Shown: positions 26,157-34,878 of the stretch, piece after piece
Numbering within the stretch: position 1 is the stretch's first letter
How the letters are laid out: every line of letters starts with the position of its first letter
NCBI GenBank assembly: GCA_964250765.1
Contig: CAXUHF010000014.1
Span: 1-64,000 of the forward strand
Reading direction: 5' to 3'
Length of the DNA stretch: 64,000 bases
DNA from: JBBQVS01 sp964250765
Lineage (GTDB): Bacteria; Chloroflexota; Ktedonobacteria; Ktedonobacterales; Ktedonobacteraceae
The notes under the pieces: generated by a model
The model's database searches: none
What the model saw: the letters and a program-made list of their open reading frames with translations, nothing else
Told to the model about the DNA's origin: nothing
Translations under genes and position numbers: made by a program

Positions 26157-27110
26157 GTGGAAAGCATAGAGGCTAGTGGAAAGAGTGTTGACGAGGCGGT
26201 ACAGCAGGCATTGATGCGCCTGGGTAAACGGCGTGAAGATGTCGAAATTCTCGTGCTACAGGAGCCAAGTCGTGGCACATTTGGTCTGGGTAGTAAAGAG
26301 GCGCGAGTGCGGGTGAGTACTCGTGATATTCCCTTTGCGGTACGCCCACCGATCAGTGGGGCGGTGATTACGCCCGAAATGGCAGATGCTATTCTTGGCC
26401 TCGATGGTCCAGAAGTTGCCGAGGATGACGAAGAGTTTGAGGACGAGGATGAGGAAGAAGGAGAGTTCGACGACGAAGAACTCGAAGAGGACGAGGAACT
26501 TGAGGATGATGAAGAGGACGAGGATGGTGAGTTTGAGGAAGATGAGCCTGTACCGTTTATTGCATCGTCCGACCCCTTACCAAGTATTGCCGAATTCGGC
26601 GATGTAAGCGTGGCGCAAGGCGAGATGCAAGAGGTTGAGACGCCTTCACGTGAGGACGTTGAAATCACTGTAGATGTTCTACAACATATTTTACGCTACA
26701 TGAACATCCATGCAACTGTACAGGTGCGCTCAACAAACCCGCTTGCTCTCAATATTCATGGTATCAACGAGAACCTCGGTTTGTTGATCGGGCGCCGTGG
26801 TGAAACATTGGCATCACTACAACTGCTTGTGAGTCTCATTGTTGGACATCGTACCAAGCATCGTATGCGTATCACGATTGACGCGGAAAACTATCGTGAG
26901 CGTCGTGAAGAGAATCTTCGTTCGTTGGCTTTACGTGTGGCGCAACAGGTACGTAACTACCGTCGTGCTATAGCTTTGGAGGCGATGCCCCCTAACGAAC
27001 GACGAATCGTCCACATAGCCCTGGCGGATAGTAAGGATATTAGCACAGAGAGTATTGGCGAAGGCGAAGAGCGACGTGTCGTTATTTCGCTTAAGCGCAT
27101 TGGAAGGTAG
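26157..27110 (+). CDS. jag: Jag/KhpB RNA-binding protein (Jag_N, KH, R3H)
   Basis: A 317-residue RNA-binding protein linked to cell envelope and division control in Gram-positives. The Jag_N domain is at about 1-55 (EASGKSVDEAVQQAL, RGTFGLGSKEARVRV). The KH domain has NENLGLLIGRRGETLASLQ (GxxG at about 212-215). The R3H domain is RNYRRAIALEAMPPNERRIVHIAL. Between Jag_N and KH lies a strongly acidic, probably disordered stretch (about 86-140), here longer than the family usually shows. It starts with GTG at 26157, with a gggagg site. The pfkB gene starts one base after its stop. Confidence 0.94.
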   Translation: MESIEASGKSVDEAVQQALMRLGKRREDVEILVLQEPSRGTFGLGSKEARVRVSTRDIPFAVRPPISGAVITPEMADAILGLDGPEVAEDDEEFEDEDEEEGEFDDEELEEDEELEDDEEDEDGEFEEDEPVPFIASSDPLPSIAEFGDVSVAQGEMQEVETPSREDVEITVDVLQHILRYMNIHATVQVRSTNPLALNIHGINENLGLLIGRRGETLASLQLLVSLIVGHRTKHRMRITIDAENYRERREENLRSLALRVAQQVRNYRRAIALEAMPPNERRIVHIALADSKDISTESIGEGEERRVVISLKRIGR

Positions 27111-27111
27111 T

Positions 27112-28050
27112 ATGTTCAACCTACAAAATGATGGAGATGATGCAAAACAAGCATCTCCATCATTTTCGTTACAGTTCCTTACACTCGGACATGTGACACG
27201 TGATCTCCATCCTGATGGCTCGTTCTCACTTGGCGGTACCGTGATATTTGCTGCCTTCACCGCCTACCGTTTAGGATTAGTGGCAGGTATCGTTACTTGT
27301 GTCTCGGCTGACCTTCTACAAGAACTTCCTCGTATACTTCCTGATATCGCGCTTGCAGTACGTCCAGCTATGGAAACGACTACGTTTGTAAATCAGTACA
27401 AGCAAGGATTTCGCACGCAATATCTGCAAGCACAGTCTGATACGTTGAATACGCTAGACGTGCCTCTATCATGGCAGAATGCACCGATTGTGTTAATAGG
27501 GCCGTTAACGCAAGAGATTCCTCCTGAACTTGTTGCACTTTTTCGACGTCGGTCTGGTGCCATTATTGCCGCGACTCCTCAAGGTTGGTTACGACGTTGG
27601 GATGCCGATGGGCGCGTCTGGCCCACTCAGTGGGAGACAGCAGAGCAGATACTTCCATTGCTTGACGTGTTGATCTTGAGCCATGATGATCTGCTACCCT
27701 TCGCTCACGGGAATCGGCAGGAGGCTGATAAGATGTTGCATGAGTGGAGTATGCATGTCCCGTTGCTCGTAGCGACTGATGGGCGTCATGGTGCAACTCT
27801 CTTTCGACTTGGAGCTGCACAACACTTTCCTGCATATACCGTCCAAGAGGTGGACCCAACAGGTGCTGGCGATGTGTTCGCGGCAGCATTTTTGATTGAG
27901 TTCTATAAACATGGGAACGCTGAACGGGCAGTAGACTTTGCAAATTGTGTTGCCTCGTTCTCGGTAGAGCAAGAGGGTGTACAGGGGATTCCGACGATGG
28001 AGAGAGTGGTGGAAAGGATGAAAGCGAAACAAGAAGATGAGGTCGGCTAG
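27112..28050 (+). CDS. PfkB-family carbohydrate/nucleoside kinase
   Basis: A 312-residue ribokinase-fold enzyme. It has FLTLGHVTRDLHPDGSFSLGGTVIFAA (substrate and di-glycine region) and the C-terminal signature VDPTGAGDVFAAAF with catalytic Asp254. The phosphorylated substrate cannot be told from sequence. The ATG at 27112 follows ggaagg and begins one base after jag stops; an upstream in-frame start would overlap jag by 56 bases and is unlikely. Its last codons and TAG lie inside the 46-nt perfect palindrome at 28026-28071. Confidence 0.88.
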   Translation: MFNLQNDGDDAKQASPSFSLQFLTLGHVTRDLHPDGSFSLGGTVIFAAFTAYRLGLVAGIVTCVSADLLQELPRILPDIALAVRPAMETTTFVNQYKQGFRTQYLQAQSDTLNTLDVPLSWQNAPIVLIGPLTQEIPPELVALFRRRSGAIIAATPQGWLRRWDADGRVWPTQWETAEQILPLLDVLILSHDDLLPFAHGNRQEADKMLHEWSMHVPLLVATDGRHGATLFRLGAAQHFPAYTVQEVDPTGAGDVFAAAFLIEFYKHGNAERAVDFANCVASFSVEQEGVQGIPTMERVVERMKAKQEDEVG

Positions 28051-28071
28051 CCGACCTCATCTTCTTGTTTC
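28026..28071. terminator. Perfect 46-nt palindrome over the pfkB stop codon
   Basis: Two 23-bp arms meet with no loop at ggct/agcc (centre 28048/28049). The TAG stop of pfkB is at 28048-28050, so the left arm is coding. The convergent minus-strand gene stops four bases beyond at 28075. It probably ends transcription from both sides. A palindrome without a spacer could also extrude as a cruciform. Confidence 0.8.
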
Positions 28072-28074
28072 ACA

Positions 28075-28530
28075 TTACTTCTCTTCAGGCTGATTTCGCT
28101 CAATGCCTTCAAGCATTTGATTGAGCGAACTGAGACGCTGTTCCATATCGGTTGCTTGCTGTTGCAAGCTACGAAGACCATGAGTAAGCTCGTGAAACTG
28201 ACCATTCAGGTGTACTCGAAGCGGTTGCTCTTTCTCATATATTGGATGAGCAGTTGTAGCACCGTCTTGTACGACTGCTTCTGCTACTGGTACTGTTCTT
28301 GCCTCGGGCAGTGGTGCTACCTCTTGCATCGGTGTCGTCACGCGAGTATGCTCTGCCTGAGGTGGTTGCTCAGGTGCAGGCGCAGGCGTTGGTGGGGCTT
28401 CTCTTGCTGTTTGTGGAACAGCCTCCGGTACTTTCGCTTGTGCTGAATTGCCGCCTCTCAAAACAAAAAAGAGCGCGATGAGCGCACCAACGCCTATTAC
28501 CAGGAGTCCCCCTATAATCAAGATATCCAT
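28075..28530 (-). CDS. Hypothetical single-pass membrane protein with Pro-rich linker and coiled coil
   Basis: A 151-residue protein that I do not recognise. It has one N-terminal helix (MDILIIGGLLVIGVGALIAL), then a cytoplasmic Pro/Ala/Glu-rich linker (about 35-100) and a C-terminal helical, probably coiled-coil, segment (about 108-145) with LQQQATDMEQRL. The architecture resembles small scaffolds or division-associated membrane proteins, but no family is assigned. The ATG at 28530 follows aaggaaaca; an in-frame upstream ATG at 28584 has no site. Confidence 0.7.
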   Translation of the reverse strand: MDILIIGGLLVIGVGALIALFFVLRGGNSAQAKVPEAVPQTAREAPPTPAPAPEQPPQAEHTRVTTPMQEVAPLPEARTVPVAEAVVQDGATTAHPIYEKEQPLRVHLNGQFHELTHGLRSLQQQATDMEQRLSSLNQMLEGIERNQPEEK

Positions 28531-28606
28531 ACTGTTTCCTTCTCTCTCCGTGCAAACATACAGTGTCGTTGGGAATATCGACATCCCCTAACATTCGTCT
28601 AGCCCA

Positions 28607-28725
28607 ACAGGGTGTGCTGAAGCAGACCCGTACAAGGTTTAAATTATCCTAAAAGACATTGTGGAAGACGAAGCAACCCTGTACGGGTCTGCTTCAGCAC
28701 ACCCTGTTCGTCTTCCACAATGTCT
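28607..28725. repeat. Family C element interlocked with a second inverted repeat
   Basis: Family C arms of 28 bp lie at 28607-28634 and 28680-28707. A second inverted repeat has 19-bp arms at 28654-28672 and 28707-28725. The order is left1, left2, right1, right2, so the two hairpins cannot form together except as a pseudoknot. The second repeat lies directly downstream of the HlyD gene stop (28739) and is probably its terminator, into which, or next to which, the element came. Confidence 0.75.
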
Positions 28726-28738
28726 CACACGAACGATA

Positions 28739-29398
28739 TTAATGCAAGTGAATTGTGACAGTTGCACTCAGTCCAGGGACAAGATCATTGCCACCGTTGC
28801 CATTAAGCGAGACGATAACGGGTACACGCTGGCCCACCTTCGTAAAGTTGCCGCTCGCGTTGTCCTGTGTTGGCAAGAGCGAGAAGGACCCTGCCGTCGC
28901 TTGTACAATCTGTTGCACATGACCGGTGTAGGTGGTGCCACTAAAGGCATCAACCTTGACATCGACCTGCTGTCCAACCGAGACGTTGTTGATCGTGTTT
29001 TCATCGACATAGGCGACGATATTGACATTGCTTAGGTCGGTGACTTGAGCCACGGTAAGACCAGCTGCCACGCTCTGACCTTGTACGGCAGGAAGCTGTA
29101 CAATGGTACCACTGATGGGGCTGGTGACATTCACCGTATTGCTCTGAGCATTGGCACCTGTCCCTGCAACCGTGACGCTGCCAATGGTTTGTCCAGCGGT
29201 GACTCTATCGCCTTGCTTGACGCTAAGTGCGGCAAGCTGTCCATTGCCGGGGGCACTGATATTGACGATCTGTCCATTGACCTGAGCATCGTCGGTTGTA
29301 TAGAACGTGTAGCTGTTGTAGATGTAGTAGCCGATGCCACCCGCGATAGCGAGAATGGCAAGTACAACGAGAACCGGAACTAAAATTGCTCGACGCAT
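28739..29398 (-). CDS. HlyD/EmrA-type membrane fusion protein (short)
   Basis: A 219-residue periplasmic-adaptor-like protein. It has an N-terminal helix (about 5-27), then YTTDDAQVNGQIVNISAPGNGQ, the typical EmrA/HlyD start of the lipoyl domain, and a second lipoyl half (SPISGTIVQLPAVQGQSV). A beta-barrel segment (VVAYVDEN-like, VGQQVDVKVDAF) follows. It lacks the long coiled-coil hairpin, so it is shorter than EmrA (about 390 residues), as is common in single-membrane bacteria. It is downstream of an EmrB-like exporter and a MarR gene in the same direction, and is likely its partner. The ATG at 29398 follows gaaaggag. Confidence 0.88.
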   Translation of the reverse strand: MRRAILVPVLVVLAILAIAGGIGYYIYNSYTFYTTDDAQVNGQIVNISAPGNGQLAALSVKQGDRVTAGQTIGSVTVAGTGANAQSNTVNVTSPISGTIVQLPAVQGQSVAAGLTVAQVTDLSNVNIVAYVDENTINNVSVGQQVDVKVDAFSGTTYTGHVQQIVQATAGSFSLLPTQDNASGNFTKVGQRVPVIVSLNGNGGNDLVPGLSATVTIHLH

Positions 29399-29472
29399 GA
29401 GTTGTATTCTCCTTTCAAGAGAAAAAGCGTAATGTATTTAGAAACATCGGAATATAGACATGAATATATTCA

Positions 29473-31107
29473 TTATACCGCAAGCATTGCCTCGTCACGT
29501 GACGCGCTTCCCTCATCAGAAGGTGCCTCTGCCACTTCAGGCTGTACCTGTGGTGATGTCTTCCGTCCACGAATGAAGAAGACCGCGATAATGGCGAACA
29601 GGATAATGCCTACCGAGATGAGAAAGCCGTCCTGGATAGCCAATGCATAGCCTTGCTGTTGTAGTAGCCCTGCAACTGTTTGTATCGATGCAGCCCTTGC
29701 AGCATTAATATCGGCACCTTGTGAGACAAACAGTGCTTGCAAACGTGGCAACAACTGTCCAAGTTGAGAACCTGGTGTGACCTGCTCCGCAAGGTGACTA
29801 AAGTGAACTTTGGACTGTGTTTGTATGACAGTTGCTAGAATTGCCACGGCTAGTGAACCAGCAACCGAACGGATGACTGAGTTGATCGCAGATGCTTGAG
29901 ATAACTGGCGTGCTGGTATCTCCGAGAGTGCCGCAACGATCAACGGTTGAGCCACAAGACCAATACCTAAACCACGTAGTACTAGTAAGACTTGGAACCA
30001 ACCATAGGGTGTATAGAGCGTGAGAAACGAGAGTTGCCAGAAGGCAAAGGCCGCTATCAGTAATCCCGGTATTACGACTGCTCGCACACCGAGACGGTCA
30101 ACGAGACGCCCACCCACAAGCGAACTTACCATTGAACCAAGTGCCTGCGGAATGAGTATTAAGCCCGTCTGGAATGCGCTTAACCCGCGCAGGTTTTGCA
30201 GGTAGATGGGAATGACAAAGAGTCCTCCAAACAGCGCGAAGGTGATACAGATGTTGGCAATATTCGCTGATGTGAAGGACATATAGCTAAAGACCGTGAG
30301 GTCAAGCAACGGTTGTCCTCCGCGTCGAATAATCGAGAGTTCGACGACGACAAAGATGACCAATGCTAAGATGCCACCAATCAGAAAGCCAAGCACCGTT
30401 GTTGATCCCCACCCGTCAGTACTGGCACTCGAAAGTGCGTAGAGGACTGAGGCGAGACCAGCAGCAACGAAGATGAAGCCCGCAAAGTCGAAGCTTTGGC
30501 GGCCCTCTGGTCGAAACTCACGCAAGAGCAGAAAGCTCAAGATGACGGCCAGAATACCAATTGGAACGTTAACGAAAAAGATCAATTGCCAACTACCAAA
30601 GGTTACAATGTAACCACCAAGCGAAGGACCGAGTGCGGGTGCTAGCAGGATTGGAATACCCAGAAAGCCTGTTGCAACCCCGCGCTCTTGTGGTGGAAAC
30701 TCACGATAGAGTAGCGTGATGGTCAATGGCAGCAAGAAGGAGCCACCAAAGCCTTGCAGAATGCGGAAGAGAATCAGTACTGGAAGACTCCAGGCTAATC
30801 CGCATAATAAGGAGCCAAGCGTAAAGGCGGTGAGCGCGACGATATAAAAACGCTTGAGTCCGAAACGGTTAGAGAAGTAGCCAGTGAGCGGTATGGCGAC
30901 ACCCTGAGCAAGGGTATAGCCAGTGATGACCCACTGAACGCTATTAAGGTCTGCGCCAAACGCGGTTTGGAGGCGTGGAATAGCAATATTGACGATAGTG
31001 GTGTCCAAAATGCTCATGAATAAGCCAAAGATGACCACAATCGCAACGATCCATTTATACGCTAATCCACCACTGCGTTGTTGCGCCACAGGTGCGGGAA
31101 CTTGCAT
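29473..31107 (-). CDS. MFS drug exporter, DHA2 family (EmrB/QacA-like, 14 TM)
   Basis: A 544-residue exporter with about 14 helices. It shows FMSILDTTIVNIAIPRLQ (motif D1), WVITGYTLAQGVAIPLTGYFSNRFGLKRFY (motif A) and RILQGFGGSFLLPLT (motif B). PILLAPALGPSLGGYI is motif C of drug antiporters. It is proton-coupled by family; the substrate is unknown. A Ser/Asp-rich cytoplasmic tail ends the protein. The start ATG at 31107 follows taggag. It lies between the MarR regulator and the HlyD-like adaptor, an EmrRAB-like arrangement, so derepression by a drug ligand is likely. Confidence 0.92.
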   Translation of the reverse strand: MQVPAPVAQQRSGGLAYKWIVAIVVIFGLFMSILDTTIVNIAIPRLQTAFGADLNSVQWVITGYTLAQGVAIPLTGYFSNRFGLKRFYIVALTAFTLGSLLCGLAWSLPVLILFRILQGFGGSFLLPLTITLLYREFPPQERGVATGFLGIPILLAPALGPSLGGYIVTFGSWQLIFFVNVPIGILAVILSFLLLREFRPEGRQSFDFAGFIFVAAGLASVLYALSSASTDGWGSTTVLGFLIGGILALVIFVVVELSIIRRGGQPLLDLTVFSYMSFTSANIANICITFALFGGLFVIPIYLQNLRGLSAFQTGLILIPQALGSMVSSLVGGRLVDRLGVRAVVIPGLLIAAFAFWQLSFLTLYTPYGWFQVLLVLRGLGIGLVAQPLIVAALSEIPARQLSQASAINSVIRSVAGSLAVAILATVIQTQSKVHFSHLAEQVTPGSQLGQLLPRLQALFVSQGADINAARAASIQTVAGLLQQQGYALAIQDGFLISVGIILFAIIAVFFIRGRKTSPQVQPEVAEAPSDEGSASRDEAMLAV

Positions 31108-31124
31108 AGAATTATGCTCCTAAT

Positions 31125-31186
31125 AACACATCGCGTCCTGATCGGCGATGTGTTGCCGAGAGGACGCGCTAAATCGGTCCCTACAG
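31125..31186. repeat. Family A remnant with a small hairpin
   Basis: The family A right arm is at 31161-31186 (aggacgcgctaaatcggtcc). The left part has collapsed, leaving a small hairpin with 10-bp arms at 31125-31134 and 31145-31154. It lies between marR and the exporter gene. Confidence 0.65.
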
Positions 31187-31187
31187 G

Positions 31188-31706
31188 TTAATCTTCGAGC
31201 AGGGCAGGTATGCCGTTCATGACTTTCTGAAGAATTGTCATGAACTGCTGTTGCTCTTCCTTACTCAGATCGGCCCTTTTGATCATTTCGCTGAAGCGTC
31301 GAAAATGCTGAGGCATGACTTCCTCAATGAAGGCTAGCCCTTGCTCGGTTAGTTGAATAGTCAGCATTCGACGGTCCTCTGGATGATTTTTGCGTGCGAT
31401 CAGTCCTGAACGTTCGAGACCATCGAGTAAGCCGGTGATGGTGCCACGTGTTACCTCGCATCGGTCAGCTAATTCTGATGGTGTAAGGCTATAGTCTGGT
31501 GCATGACGTAAAAGTGCAAGTACATACAATTTGCCATCAGAAAGCCCAAAGCGCTCAAGTCTGTTCTGGAACGTTGAAAGTATTTGCCGTGCTACATGGA
31601 GGAACAACCAGTACGTTTCTACAGTGTCTTCATCAGCATTGATAAATTCTTTTGCGCGTCTCCGCATCGTTTCGTATTTTGATAATTTTTCTATATCAGT
31701 CTCCAT
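31188..31706 (-). CDS. MarR-family transcriptional regulator
   Basis: A 172-residue winged-helix repressor. The winged-helix core includes LTPSELADRCEVTRGTITGLLDGLERSGLI and the wing RKNHPEDRRMLTIQLTEQG, both typical. It likely senses a small molecule and controls the downstream exporter genes. The ATG at 31706 has an aagggag site; an in-frame upstream ATG at 31817 would run through the promoter and is rejected. The promoter at 31737-31765 carries a palindromic box suited to autoregulation. Confidence 0.92.
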   Translation of the reverse strand: METDIEKLSKYETMRRRAKEFINADEDTVETYWLFLHVARQILSTFQNRLERFGLSDGKLYVLALLRHAPDYSLTPSELADRCEVTRGTITGLLDGLERSGLIARKNHPEDRRMLTIQLTEQGLAFIEEVMPQHFRRFSEMIKRADLSKEEQQQFMTILQKVMNGIPALLED

Positions 31707-31734
31707 GTTGTTGACTCCCTTATAGTTCCTGACC

Positions 31735-31765
31735 ATATTATAAGGTGCCATATTATATTTGTCAA
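31735..31765 (-). promoter_or_regulatory. marR promoter with overlapping palindromic operator
   Basis: On the minus strand, TTGACA (31760-31765) and TATAAT (31737-31742) are perfect and 17 bp apart. A 24-bp imperfect palindrome (31735-31758) with half-sites ATATAATATGG and ATATTATAAGG, 9 of 11 positions matching, covers the -10 and spacer. This is where a MarR dimer would block transcription. Confidence 0.75.
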
Positions 31766-31779
31766 GGGGGAAATAAAAA

Positions 31780-32000
31780 TACAAAAACAAGGTCGTGTGT
31801 TTTTTGGAGAAACACACCCCCGTGGTTTTTTTTTTGTTTTTTTTGTGGTGGGTGGGGGTGGGGCTACCACAGGGGGGGCCGGTTGNNNNNNNNNNCTTGA
31901 CAATATTTTATGTTGCAATTTTATATTTGTAATGGGGTAAATAAAAATAAAAAAACATGGTGGTGTTTTTGTCTAAAAAAAACACGACCTTGTTTTTGTA
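31780..32000. other. Gapped, low-complexity hairpin region
   Basis: Perfect 19-bp arms (31780-31798, 31982-32000) enclose a stretch of T and G homopolymers and ten N (31886-31895). The arm at 31982-32000 begins six bases after the histidine kinase stop and is a likely terminator stem. The sequence next to the gap is probably low-quality consensus and should not be interpreted. Confidence 0.6.
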
Positions 32001-32006
32001 TTGAAA

Positions 32007-33800
32007 TTATTGCTGATGGATGGGGAGGGAGAACCAGAAGGTGGACCCTTTGCCGAGCGTACTTTCGACACCTACACGCCCACCTTGCCGCACAATGAGG
32101 GTGCGGCAGATGTGCAGACCGAGACCAAGACCTACGCCAGAGCCTGTTTTTACCGTGATGCCATCGACACGATAGAAGCGTTCCCAAATATGTTGTTGCT
32201 GTTCAGGTGTCAACCCCGGTCCAGCATCACGCACGGAAACGCGCACGCTGTCCTCGATTGTTTCCAGACACACATGCACGGCATGAGTCTTTTCCGAGTA
32301 TTTAAGTGCGTTAGAAAGATAGTTGTTGAGAACTTGTTCTAGGCGGTCCGCATCTGCCATGACGTAGATAGCGTCTGAAACGGTTTCAAGATGAATGGCA
32401 CGTGGGGCAACGATAGTTGATTGGTCCGCGACGGTTCGGCGTACTATCGCTGTGATGTCGTACTGCTGTATACGCAGTTCTAGCTTGTCAGCATAGATAC
32501 GCGAGACATCGAGCAGGTCGCTCACGAGGCGATTTTGCACCTCGACCTGACGCGCCGCACGGTCCAACATGTCGCGCATCGGTTCCAAACGTTGTAGAAG
32601 ATGTTCGCTCGTTGCATTTTCTTGAATGAAGCGTTTCATCTGGCGTTGTGCGAGCTGGATATTCGCTTTGATAGAGGTGAGCGGCGTTCTAATTTCGTGG
32701 CTTGCAATGCCAATAAATTCGTCCATGCGCCGATTAGCGTCATCTAAGGCAAGAACATTGGCCTGAGCTTCGGCACGTTCTTGGACGAGTCGTTCGCGCT
32801 CAACGACAAGGGCTGCCAGTTTCGCTACCGCTTTCGTGAGTGCGATATCACGTTGTGTATAGTGTTGGTAGCGACCAGCATGATCCAAGACAAGCACGCC
32901 GATGAGCGATGAACCTAGAATCATCGGTGCTAGTAGCATTGTTTGAATACCGTAGGGATTGGGCCGCTCGGACAATGGTGGCTGCGTCATGTCGAGCACA
33001 ACCACCTCGTTTTCAGACATTCGTGCATTGAGTTCAGGGCTATGAATTTGTTCGCTGAGTAAGAAATCGGAACGTCGCTCACGCCATGATTGTTCTTGTT
33101 CAGCCGAAAGGCCCACAACGGCTGACGAACGTAGGGTTTGCGTGTGTGGATCGACAATTGTGATGCTGACACGTTCACACGCGAGGACGCTCCGAATGAG
33201 TTCTGCCAGACGCTGCGCCACCTCTTTAGCAGGAACTGGTGTTTGCATATTTGGTACGCCCTGTTCGTCAGGACGCTGCACAAGCTCTTCTGCCATCATC
33301 AAGAGAGCGTCCAGCGCGTCCTGTGTACGGCGTTCAAGACGGCGACGTTCCGTGACATCGTGAAAAATGAGTACTCCACCTTGAATAGCGTTATTCTGAT
33401 CATAGGTCGGTGCGCCTGTCACATTCAATTGCAGTTCGCGTCCATCGAGAGCATGCACCAGAATATCTACTTTACTTTCGTCTGTGAGAATTTCACCTGC
33501 TAATATGCGATTGATAGGTCGCATCTCTTCGCGTAGAGGTTCGCCATGCTCATCCCGCAATTGCAGTTGTGTCATGCGTTCCTTTGGAGGAAGCTGCATG
33601 TGGGCGGGTAGTGTATCAAGGCCGATGAGTGCGCGATAGGCCCGATTTGTGTGTACAATATGACCATTTTTGTCATAGACGTTGACGCCATCTGTCATCG
33701 CTTCAAAGACTGCGGCTAAATCCCCTTGCAATGGTTGGGTAGGAGGCACATTCGTGTCCTGTACTATATTCTTTTGTGTCAAAGGAGTGTTTTGGCTCAT
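32007..33800 (-). CDS. Soluble PAS-GAF sensor histidine kinase
   Basis: A 597-residue kinase. A PAS domain is at about 25-165, with FEAMTDGVNVYDKNGHIVHTN at its start and FHDVTERRRLERR at its end. A GAF domain follows (about 190-345). Then comes a HisKA region with FIGIASHEIRTPLTSI (phosphoacceptor His368). The ATPase domain has NNYLSNALKYS (N box), DAGPGL (G1) and GSGVGLGLGLHI (G2). There is no membrane helix, so the signal is internal. No response regulator is adjacent. The ATG at 33800 has a ggagg site 13 bases away; a longer in-frame start lacks support. Confidence 0.9.
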   Translation of the reverse strand: MSQNTPLTQKNIVQDTNVPPTQPLQGDLAAVFEAMTDGVNVYDKNGHIVHTNRAYRALIGLDTLPAHMQLPPKERMTQLQLRDEHGEPLREEMRPINRILAGEILTDESKVDILVHALDGRELQLNVTGAPTYDQNNAIQGGVLIFHDVTERRRLERRTQDALDALLMMAEELVQRPDEQGVPNMQTPVPAKEVAQRLAELIRSVLACERVSITIVDPHTQTLRSSAVVGLSAEQEQSWRERRSDFLLSEQIHSPELNARMSENEVVVLDMTQPPLSERPNPYGIQTMLLAPMILGSSLIGVLVLDHAGRYQHYTQRDIALTKAVAKLAALVVERERLVQERAEAQANVLALDDANRRMDEFIGIASHEIRTPLTSIKANIQLAQRQMKRFIQENATSEHLLQRLEPMRDMLDRAARQVEVQNRLVSDLLDVSRIYADKLELRIQQYDITAIVRRTVADQSTIVAPRAIHLETVSDAIYVMADADRLEQVLNNYLSNALKYSEKTHAVHVCLETIEDSVRVSVRDAGPGLTPEQQQHIWERFYRVDGITVKTGSGVGLGLGLHICRTLIVRQGGRVGVESTLGKGSTFWFSLPIHQQ

Positions 33801-34029
33801 CGCAACAACGCTTGCCTCCGCGAACGTACATTTAGTGGTGGTGCTGTGTCTGGCATGTTTTACAATAACGCATTGTAGGCATAGCGTCAAGTACGGGTGT
33901 GTAATGCTGGGTATTTTAAAACGCTTCTCATCATTCACAAACATTAGACCTTTACAAAATAATGGTACAATCACAGCGGGTGCTCATTTCGTACCCGAAA
34001 ACTAATAGCTTATTTATTAGGAAGGTATT

Positions 34030-34776
34030 GTGCAACTACGCATTTTCTTTAATCCAGTGGATATGTCTTCTGTTGAGATACGCCCGAACGACATTTATAT
34101 TGTAGTTGATGTCATTCGCGCAACTACCACTCTAACCACCGTTTTCGATAGCGGTGCTACTCGCGTTTATGCGGCGAATTCACTTGAGCAAGCACAACAT
34201 GCGGCGAGCCTCTTTCCCCATCGCTTGTTATGTGGGGAACGTCATGGCTTGCCTGTGGAGGGATTTGATTATGGCAACTCGCCTGCCCAATTCGCACAGC
34301 TAGACCTGAGCGGACGTGAACTTATTTTGACCACGACCAACGGTACGCGAGCCTTCTACGCCTGTCCTGCTAGTAGCACCCGACTCGCGGGCTGTTTTTA
34401 TAACGCACATGCTGTTACTGCCCACGCTCTCGCGCTTGCACAGGAAAAAGGCAGCAATGTGGTGATCGCGTGTGCTGCCGAGTCCAACTATTTTGCTCTC
34501 GACGATGCCACCTGTGCAGGTTATCTTGCACTTGAGGTACAACGGCAGCATCCCAACATTGAGGTACTGGATGATGTACGAGCAGGTCAGGCCCTCTACG
34601 AAGTCTTCGCGCCACCAAAGCTTGCTGATGTTGCTCATTCAGCACAGTCGATTATCGCAATGAAGTTGGGCCACGACCTCGATTACTGTATGAAAATTGA
34701 TGGTAGTACGACGGTACCCGTGGTAGTTGGGCAAGAGGAAGAGACCGGGTTATTAGTGCTTACAAAGAGAAACTAG
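34030..34776 (+). CDS. comB: 2-phosphosulfolactate phosphatase ComB-like
   Basis: A 248-residue ComB-family protein. In methanogens ComB dephosphorylates 2-phosphosulfolactate in coenzyme M synthesis; many bacteria have it without that pathway, so the physiological substrate here is uncertain. Family motifs are VVDVIRATTTLTT (about 27-39), CGERHGLPVEGFDYGNSP, TTTNGTRAF and the SNYFALDDATCAGYL segment. It starts with GTG at 34030 after ttaggaaggt. It faces the sulfurtransferase gene convergently across a family D-like palindrome. Confidence 0.9.
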   Translation: MQLRIFFNPVDMSSVEIRPNDIYIVVDVIRATTTLTTVFDSGATRVYAANSLEQAQHAASLFPHRLLCGERHGLPVEGFDYGNSPAQFAQLDLSGRELILTTTNGTRAFYACPASSTRLAGCFYNAHAVTAHALALAQEKGSNVVIACAAESNYFALDDATCAGYLALEVQRQHPNIEVLDDVRAGQALYEVFAPPKLADVAHSAQSIIAMKLGHDLDYCMKIDGSTTVPVVVGQEEETGLLVLTKRN

Positions 34777-34862
34777 GCTTATGCAGGGAGACCGCAAGGG
34801 TCTCCCCTACATGTTTTGACATCAATGTGTAGGGGAGACCCTTGCGGTCTCCCTGCATAAGC
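34777..34862. repeat. Family D-like palindromic element between convergent genes
   Basis: Perfect 35-bp arms (34777-34811, 34828-34862) with a 16-nt loop begin at the last coding base region of comB. The core gggagaccgcaagggtctcc is a variant of the family D theme, and the ctaca / tgtag ends face the loop instead of the outside. It could end transcription in both directions. Confidence 0.82.
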
Positions 34863-34878
34863 TGTATGAGTATTGTGC

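Noticed and set aside
26054..26668. A minus-strand Ser-rich open frame opposite jag
   Set aside because: The poly-Ser stretch is the complement of the Glu/Asp codons of the acidic Jag insert, an artefact of repeated GAA/GAG/GAT codons.
31796..31960. Homopolymer-rich sequence around the gap as a biological feature
   Set aside because: Runs of T and G next to ten N within a palindrome are more likely assembly error than real sequence.
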